Assembly (NCBI RefSeq): GCF_018143015.1
Contig: NC_054746.1
Coordinates: 36,178,830-36,242,829 of the forward strand
Length of the DNA stretch: 64,000 bases
Direction of reading: 5' to 3'
DNA from: Lytechinus variegatus
Lineage: Eukaryota; Echinodermata; Echinoidea; Temnopleuroida; Toxopneustidae
The notes under the pieces were generated by a model. That model saw nothing but the letters and a program-made list of their open reading frames with translations, did no database searches and was not told the origin of the DNA. The translations under genes were made by a program, and so were the position numbers. This document shows, one piece after another, positions 58,276 to 64,000 of this stretch. Each line of letters opens with the position of its first letter. Position 1 is the first letter of the stretch.

Positions 58276-59105
58276 TGTTACGAAATTTATATAAGGGGAT
58301 TGGCAATTAATAAATCACTATAGTGTAGGCTCGCACAGAACTCACTGAGTTCACAAGTGTTAGTTTTCCTTCCCTCTCACAGTCTCTGTATAAAAGTTCT
58401 CACTTCAATTCTTTCAATTCTCTCAGAACGTAAATCAACTATCCGTACATCTATTCTCTCACAAGTGGGGAACAGCAAAGTGAAACAATCGGAGCTGACT
58501 TTTAGGTTAGACTGTCCGTTTATTATAATAACGCGTTCGAGGAATAAAACACAATCCAACTATACAATCGATTGAAATGGACTACAAGACATGCCCCGAG
58601 AATCTCTCCCCCAATGCGAATTACCACCCCTTTTCTAGAGAGCTAAATCGAGCAAAGCATCCTTGAACTAGTTTCTATCCCTCTCCCAAGAACAACATTC
58701 GTCCTTGGCCTAGATGGGCTGAACGCGACTGAGAGTCCGTCCTTGATGTTGCATAACACAAGGACAGACTCTGTTTACGAGCTCGAGACCCTGGACTTGT
58801 GGAAAACAGAATTGTCCTTGGCGTGAGGTCAGGCGAGGTCGCACGCGACAGAGATCTGTCATCGCTGGGCGAGGCCGCACGCGACTGAGAGACTATCCTC
58901 GCCCTTACGTAAGCGAAGGACAGTCGCTCTTGACCAGCGAGGCCCGGGTAATAATAATGTCTGACCTCAGCTGGGAATGTTAGAAGGACGCTCATGGGCA
59001 GAACGAGATGTAGACATCCCGCAAGCTATGTGATTTACAAGTTCGAGAAGGATTTGCTCTCAATACCGAGAATGCACAGTATAGTACGAATACAAATTCG
59101 TGACA
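58276..59105. mobile_element. Complete solo LTR, probably Gypsy-type
   Basis: About 830 bp running from TGTTACGAAAT to ATTCGTGACA, with short inverted ends and a flanking 4-bp direct repeat CTAC on both sides. Contains internal imperfect repeats with GCGAGGTCGCACGCGACAGA and GTCCTTG..AAGGAC. No primer-binding site or coding region follows, so it is the remnant left after recombination between two LTRs. Orientation is unclear. A fossil older than the local duplication. Confidence 0.62.
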
Positions 59106-60295
59106 CTACAAAAGCCGAGGTCAAAGCACTAAAAAGACACCCAATCTAATCAAGTTTAGGTAGTTTATTTTTACATACCTTAGTGTTAGTTGTAATCTAT
59201 AAAATGAAAATTTCTTGTCAAAGAGTATATTATTTATTCTCCAATGTTATAAACAAGCGCGGGAATATCTCTCCCTTCTCTACTGAGTGTTGACATTTGT
59301 AAACCTCTGGGAGTACCGCTCCCTCTCCCCGGACCGGACAACAGTCTGAATCAGGGGAAAGTTACATAAACAAATGAATTATCTTGTGGTAAAATGCAAT
59401 ATGGCATTTTATCGACTTCTAATTTAAATTGCAATCCGGTTAATCTATTCTCTAACTTCTGCTGGTGCGCCTTAATAATTTTACAGCGTATTGTGATAAT
59501 ATGGCTACTGCAATAATACATAGGCCTACATCCTGGCATGCAAACAATATTTTTGAAAGAAATTATTTTATGTATGTATTATCATATGCAAGAAAGTACA
59601 CAGACTAAACATTTACACCATCTTTAGCTTCGGTTCCTTTTTTCTTCATCACAGACATGGGTCCATAGTTGACAGACCAAGCAATGGCACATTTTTCTTC
59701 CGAATACATTTCCTTTTTCTATTTCCATTTGCTCAATTGTTTTTCACCACTCCCTTATTAAATTACATGAGAAGAAGAATGATGATGTGCCCCATAGCCC
59801 CTGATGATCCTTTCACAAGTTGTTTGTAGTAACGAGGGTTGGCGCATACTGTTTTTGTTTTGTTTTTGTTTCAGTTTTTTTAAACATGAACAGGGAGAAT
59901 CACACATATATTTTTGTTGTATTTTTTAAGAACCTAATTGAAACCGAGGGAGTGAACTCAGCGAATTGACCACTTGCAAGCTTATCATGAAGGCATTTTT
60001 GCATCTTTGCAGGTCAAATTGATTAAGTGCATGGGTGAATTTGAAATAATAATACAAATGAAATATCTTCTCTTCCCTGATTTAAATGATAGTGGGTGGG
60101 GTAAATGTCTCTCCTATCAACAGTGGGTAAGGTCATGGAAGTGATCCGAATATTATATGCCCATCTTGAAGAATGATAAGATAATTATAAAAGTTGTCTT
60201 TTTTAAATATAAGTTTCGGGAGCTAGTAGTTCCACATGGTTTCATTGTATTATGCCCGGAGAGCTCCAACGTATAGATGTAAATGTAATGATTTT
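59106..60295. other. Sequence private to right copy, nothing recognised
   Basis: AT-rich DNA with no supported gene. Together with the next 2.9 kb it has no counterpart at the left copy, where the foldback element sits. Confidence 0.5.
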
Positions 60296-60514
60296 TCGCG
60301 CCTAGCGAAATAAGGATTACAGTCCGTGATTCCGAAGATTATTTTATTCCGGATGTTCAGCATGTTCAGTAACCCGAAGGTTCGTAATTCCGAAACACGT
60401 AAATTGTCTATACCTCGATCATGTCGATGTTTGCAAATCCGAACATTTGTGGCGTTATTTCGAAGTTTCCTTCGTCCGAAAATGTATTATGTCGATATAT
60501 GTATGTATATATAT

Positions 60515-60868
60515 ATAAATTTTGTAAAGAAATGGATGAAGATAACAATGGTAGGCGTAGCTTAAATCAAGGTTCCGCCATGCCTCAGCTTGTCATTGTT
60601 CTAAACCCACCTTCACCCGACAAAGGAAATTATAATTGGTATTGTGTCGAAAATCTGTCTATCTGACGGTCAATCGGATTGGGTTTGCCGTAGCCACTAA
60701 TCCGTCTCTGTGCACCGGCGTTCAAAGCTGGGGGCCCGGGTTCGATTCCCGGCGGAGACATTTTTTCGGCATCACCAATTTTTCCAAAGGGTATATAGCT
60801 ATGGGGAACCTTGATTTAAGCTACGCCTACCATTGTTCTCTTCATCCATTTCTTTACAATATTTATAT
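60515..60868. mobile_element. Palindromic unit enclosing a tRNA remnant
   Basis: Arms of about 62 bp: TTTGTAAAGAAATGGATGAA..AGCTTAAATCAAGGTTCC and the inverse GGAACCTTGATTTAAGCT..TTCATCCATTTCTTTACAA. The middle has CACCTTCACCCGACAAAGGA and the tRNA-like segment. A second unit at about 60970-61310 repeats the middle and the right arm but has no left arm. Confidence 0.7.
60704..60760 (+). pseudogene. tRNA-like remnant, D arm missing
   Basis: GTCTCTG start, TTCAAAGC anticodon region, perfect B box GGTTCGATTCC and GGAGACA end, followed by TTTTTT. About 15 bp covering the D arm are absent compared with the unit at 61093. Confidence 0.6.
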
Positions 60869-61092
60869 TAAAAAGAGTTACCAAAAGCTGTTGTACATGT
60901 ATAACTTTACACATTTGTACTTCTCCCATACGTGTACTGTATCAAAGCAATAGCTTTGATCCAGCTGAGGCATGGCGGCTTGTCATTGTTCTAAACCACC
61001 TTCACCCGACAAAGGAAATTATAATTGGTATAGTGTCGAAAATATGTCTATCTGACAGTCAATCGGATTGGGTTCGCCGTAGCCACTAACCC

Positions 61093-61164
61093 GTCTCTGT
61101 GGTCTAGTGGTTAAGGCATTGGCGTTCAAAGCTGGGGGCCCGGGTTCGTTTCCCGGCAGAGACA
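61093..61164 (+). tRNA. tRNA-like gene with UCA anticodon, or tRNA-derived repeat
   Basis: 72 nt that fold into a full cloverleaf: acceptor GTCTCTG/CAGAGAC (7 of 7 pairs), D stem GTCT/AGGC, anticodon stem TTGGC/GCTGG (two Watson-Crick and three G-U type pairs), loop GTTCAAA giving anticodon TCA with U33 and A37, four-base variable loop, T stem CCGGG/CCCGG (5 of 5). A discriminator A and six T follow (Pol III terminator). CCA is not encoded, as expected. The body resembles eukaryotic tRNA-Glu. The T loop has T instead of the conserved A58, and it lies in a repeated unit, so it may be a SINE-like element rather than a working tRNA. It is too short for tRNA-Sec. Confidence 0.45.
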
Positions 61165-61813
61165 TTTTTTCGGCATTACCAATTTTTCCAAAGGGTAGAT
61201 AGCTCTGGGGAACCTTGATTTAAGCTACGCATACCATTGTTCTCTTCATCCATTTCTTTACAATATTTATATAAAAAAGAGTTGCCAAAAGCTGTTGTAC
61301 ATGTATAACTTTACACACACACACACATGCATATTATTTCTGCTATTTGTTTCAATAATAAAAAAATATCAGGTATAAATATATTTCAATTAGATTGTTA
61401 GAATGTATATATGCATATGTTGTTCATTATGTCATTTGCTTATTGTTATGTTTTGCTAAGAAAAAAAATCATTACACTTGTATATATACTTTTGTTATTG
61501 GAATGTGGAAATCAATCAATCAAATCAAAACGAAATAAGATTCGTTATTCCGAAAGTTCGTTAATCCGATAAATGAAAATAATTTTGGCGAAACCCATCA
61601 AATAGGAAGGGGCAAGCGTGGTGGAGGGGGGGGGGGGGGTCGGAAACACCATTGCTGTTCAATTGTTATGAGGATGGAGGGGGGAGCCAAATAGGGTTCT
61701 TAATTGTCAAAATGGGTATTATGGTGCAAACGGATAAATAGGCATAATGTTTACTAACTCTTGTAGCCATTTGGGCTATATACCTGCATAAGATGACATC
61801 ATTGGCATCTGCC

Positions 61814-61975
61814 CTGTAAAAAATGAAGTGCTAATTTAGCACTTACAGTGCTTTTATAATGACTGCACTATATGTTGATTTTCTAGTTTAAATTAGAACT
61901 AGAAAATCAACACTAGTAGTGCAGTCCCTATACAAGCACTGTAAGTGCTAAATAAGCACTTCAATTTTTTTACAG
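61814..61975. mobile_element. 162-bp near-complete palindrome
   Basis: CTGTAAAAAATGAAGTGCTA at one end and its near inverse at the other, arms about 75 bp, with a second clean palindrome at the centre (GTTGATTTTCTAGTT..AACTAGAAAATCAAC). A hairpin MITE inserted in the decayed transporter copy. Confidence 0.75.
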
Positions 61976-62427
61976 TGTGTATTCATACATTGTAGCCGTA
62001 CCTTACCTTAGTGCAAATAAAACTCACAGTGAAAAAAAACCCCTCCTGATTCCTGATTATCCAAGCGTGAACACATACTGCATAAATATGGTATCAAATT
62101 ATTTTGGAGAAAACATTCTTTCAGGTCATATAATAATCATGTGTTCGTGAAACATTTTCCTTAGATTGAGGATAAGTGAGATATAAAGTAAAAAAAAACG
62201 GTATATAATACACCAATGATGTACTCCTTAAACCATTCCCTTAGGGAATCATGAAAAGTGTGGGTGTGCATTCCCCAAAATATTTTGGGTCCTGCCTATA
62301 TAATTTCAATAAATCAGTCAGGGCATGTAAGAGAATCACTTGTATTCAATCTCTTCCCTTTTGTATGGAGGAAGGGGTGGGCCATAAGCAGGGGTGCTCC
62401 GTGTGTCAAAGGCAGCATACCCTGGAA

Positions 62428-62652
62428 TTATTATAATTGCATTGATTCAATTATATCTAATGATATTGATTATATTAATTTAACTTGACATGTATGTTAA
62501 TTTATATTTAGATTACTTTCAAATATGTATTTTGTTTTTCTTCCAATATTGAATTTTGTTCATGCTATTGTTTATTTAAATTGAATCAATCTATCTTGTA
62601 CTTATTTGTATCATTTTGAAGAATGAAAATAAATTTGAATTTGAATTTGAAT
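62428..62652 (+). mobile_element. Retroposon tail inserted in transporter remnant
   Basis: Sequence absent at the matching point of the active gene (near 50120). It ends GAATGAAAATAAATTTGAAT with further TTGAAT repeats, typical of a LINE-type 3' tail. Confidence 0.5.
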
Positions 62653-63324
62653 TCCGGTATGTGGCAAAATATATAAATTTAATCAAACTGACCTACATTT
62701 TGTAGTGAAACCCCTCTTTTTCTTTCTTTTTGGCTTGTCAATTTTCTCTGGACCAAAATACCTTTACTTTATTGTTAAGCCCCCCTTTTTTCCTTGTAAA
62801 ATTCACATCAGCAACCCCTGTTAAAAAGAAAAACAAAACGACAACAAAGAAAACGTTCCCAGGGACCGGGGTGGTTTATTCCTGTATTTATCCGTGGTTT
62901 TGTTCTTTCTCCCTCTTTCCGATTTACGTTGGATGCCTGCTCCCCATCTCTCTCTCTCTCTTCCCTTTCTCTCTTCCTCTTCCCCTCATGATAGATCAAA
63001 CAGGTTCATATAAGAGCGCCCTCTTTGCTCTCTGATGATAACGGACATGGAACGTTTGTTGCTCGTATATTATGTTGCGGATCATCGTACACGGCGGAAA
63101 GTTCATCTCTTCTATGAGTTTTGTGCAGCTCAAAACTTTTTGCGCGGCTGAAATAACAGTGGGTGGATGCTCGATGGATAGAGCATTTAGCAGGTGTGCA
63201 AAGAGTACACAACGGATGCATGGCGTTTTCCAACGGATGATAAGATTTGGGTTTTTTCCGTTTTACATCCTCTTTGCATCCGTTAGTGATTTGGGACCAA
63301 GCCTTGGAGCGGTTTTATATTTTA

Positions 63325-63877
63325 TTAAAGGACAAGTCTACCCCAACAAAAAGTTGCTTTGAATAGAAAGAGATAAATCCAAGAAGAAAAACACTGAAAA
63401 CTTCATCAAAATCGGATGTGAAATAAGAAAGTTATGATATTTTTGAAGTTTTGCTTAATTTAACAGAATAGTTATACGCACATCCTGGTCCGTATGCAAA
63501 TGAGGAGACTGATGACGTCATCCACTCACTATTTCTTTTGTATTCTATCACATGAAATATTATAATTTTCTCCTCATTGTCAAGTGAAAAAAAGATTGAT
63601 TCTTCCATGAACATGTGGAACTAGCACTGCTGAAAACTATATGATTCAGTCAAGTTGGTCCCTATTGTCAAATCTGCAATATTGTATAATTCAAACAATA
63701 AAAAACAAGAGAAATAGTCAGTGACGGACATTGTCTCATTTGCATGTCACAGAGATGTGCATCACTGTTTTGTGAACAATAAGTGAAACTTTAAATGTCA
63801 ACTTTCAGCGTTATTCTAGTTTGATGTTTCTCTATTTATTCCAATCAACGTTTTTCTGGGGTGGACTTGACCTTTAA
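63325..63877. mobile_element. TTAA-flanked palindromic MITE, family C, right copy
   Basis: Same element as 24186-24747 but with both TTAA sites intact (63325-63328, 63874-63877). Present in both copies, so inserted before the duplication. Confidence 0.78.
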
Positions 63878-64000
63878 GGGGGTAAGGAATGGAGCTGGGA
63901 AAGCAGGGTAGGTGGTTGTTCCATCAAAGTCACATTCAATCCAAATTAACGGTCATTAGAAATAACGCAATTTGATTTGCTGATTGATCTGAGCTCGATT

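Larger units (their letters stand above)
51105..59015. repeat. Segmental duplication, right copy
   Basis: Matches 13954-21920 in order and orientation; resumes at 63175-64000 against 24045-24870. It starts 273 bp after the transporter stop. It keeps the complete solo LTR and 4.2 kb missing from the left copy, and it lacks the 18831-18936 retroposon tail and the 2.1-kb foldback element. Confidence 0.92.
60296..61738. mobile_element. Diverged, interrupted copy of the 31.3-kb foldback element
   Basis: 60296-60490 matches the outer left arm (GGTTCGTAATTCCGAAACAC, GTAAATTG.CTATACCTCGAT, CCGAACATTTGTGGCGTTAT). 61527-61738 matches the inner arm end and loop start (CGAAATAAGATTCGTTATTC, then a G run and TGTTATGAGGATGG). 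About 1.0 kb between them is the tRNA-like repeated unit. The right arm is missing. Confidence 0.7.
61739..63035 (+). pseudogene. Decayed copy of transporter intron 5 and start of exon 6
   Basis: Aligns with 49764-50632: GGGAATCATGAAAAGTGTGG, AAATATTTTGGGTC.TGCCT, GGACCAAAAT and, at the end, GATCAAACAGGTTC followed by AGAGCGCCCT, which in the active gene begins exon 6. Only about 40 bp of the exon remain. More diverged than the deaminase/MAT2B duplication, so it is older. Interrupted by a palindrome (61814) and a retroposon tail (62428). Confidence 0.7.

Noticed and set aside
61093-61164. Selenocysteine tRNA, suggested by the UCA anticodon
   Set aside because: Selenocysteine tRNA is about 90 nt with a long variable arm; this one is 72 nt with a four-base variable loop.

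Overview
This is eukaryotic, intron-rich, AT-rich DNA from an invertebrate deuterostome, most likely an echinoderm and plausibly a sea urchin. The grounds are an invertebrate-type cysteine synthase gene, a deaminase gene resembling the AID/APOBEC-like proteins reported from echinoderms, and many long foldback elements with tandem-repeat arms of the kind classically described in sea urchins. The species assignment is inference. Exon coordinates come from reading splice sites and phases by eye.

Layout. 1-9589: 3' part of a cysteine synthase-like gene (+), six exons visible. 9590-13830: non-coding DNA with two palindromic elements flanked by TTAA and a pair of kappaB-like motifs. 13831-14448: intronless deaminase-like gene (+). 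17339-21032: a MAT2B-type gene (-) carrying a stop and a 4-bp deletion. A solo LTR lies just upstream of it and is cut off by a 2.1-kb foldback element (21921-24043). 24.1-27.9 kb: nested elements ending in C or G tracts. 27870-29189: intact single-exon Crypton-type tyrosine recombinase ORF (-). 29686-50832: an SLC16-like (monocarboxylate transporter type) gene (+) with six exons. Its 12.8-kb first intron holds a 3.2-kb foldback element, an element with 8-bp target duplications, a hairpin with telomere-like repeats and a 1.4-kb 17-bp minisatellite. 51105-59015: a second copy of 13954-21920, with a 5'-shortened deaminase ORF, an open MAT2B gene and the complete solo LTR. 59016-63174: sequence missing from the first copy, including a diverged foldback copy, two tRNA-like units and a decayed copy of the transporter's 3' end. 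From 63175 the homology to 24045 onward resumes and runs off the window.

The history that best fits is repeated tandem duplication of a deaminase-MAT2B-transporter block, followed by divergence. The left copy lost about 4.2 kb exactly where the foldback element sits and its MAT2B decayed. The right copy kept MAT2B open but lost the first 43 codons of the deaminase ORF. A false duplication made by assembling two divergent haplotypes cannot be excluded from the sequence alone. The strongest leads are the duplicated deaminase, the foldback at the deletion junction, and a tRNA-like gene with a UCA anticodon in a repeated unit.
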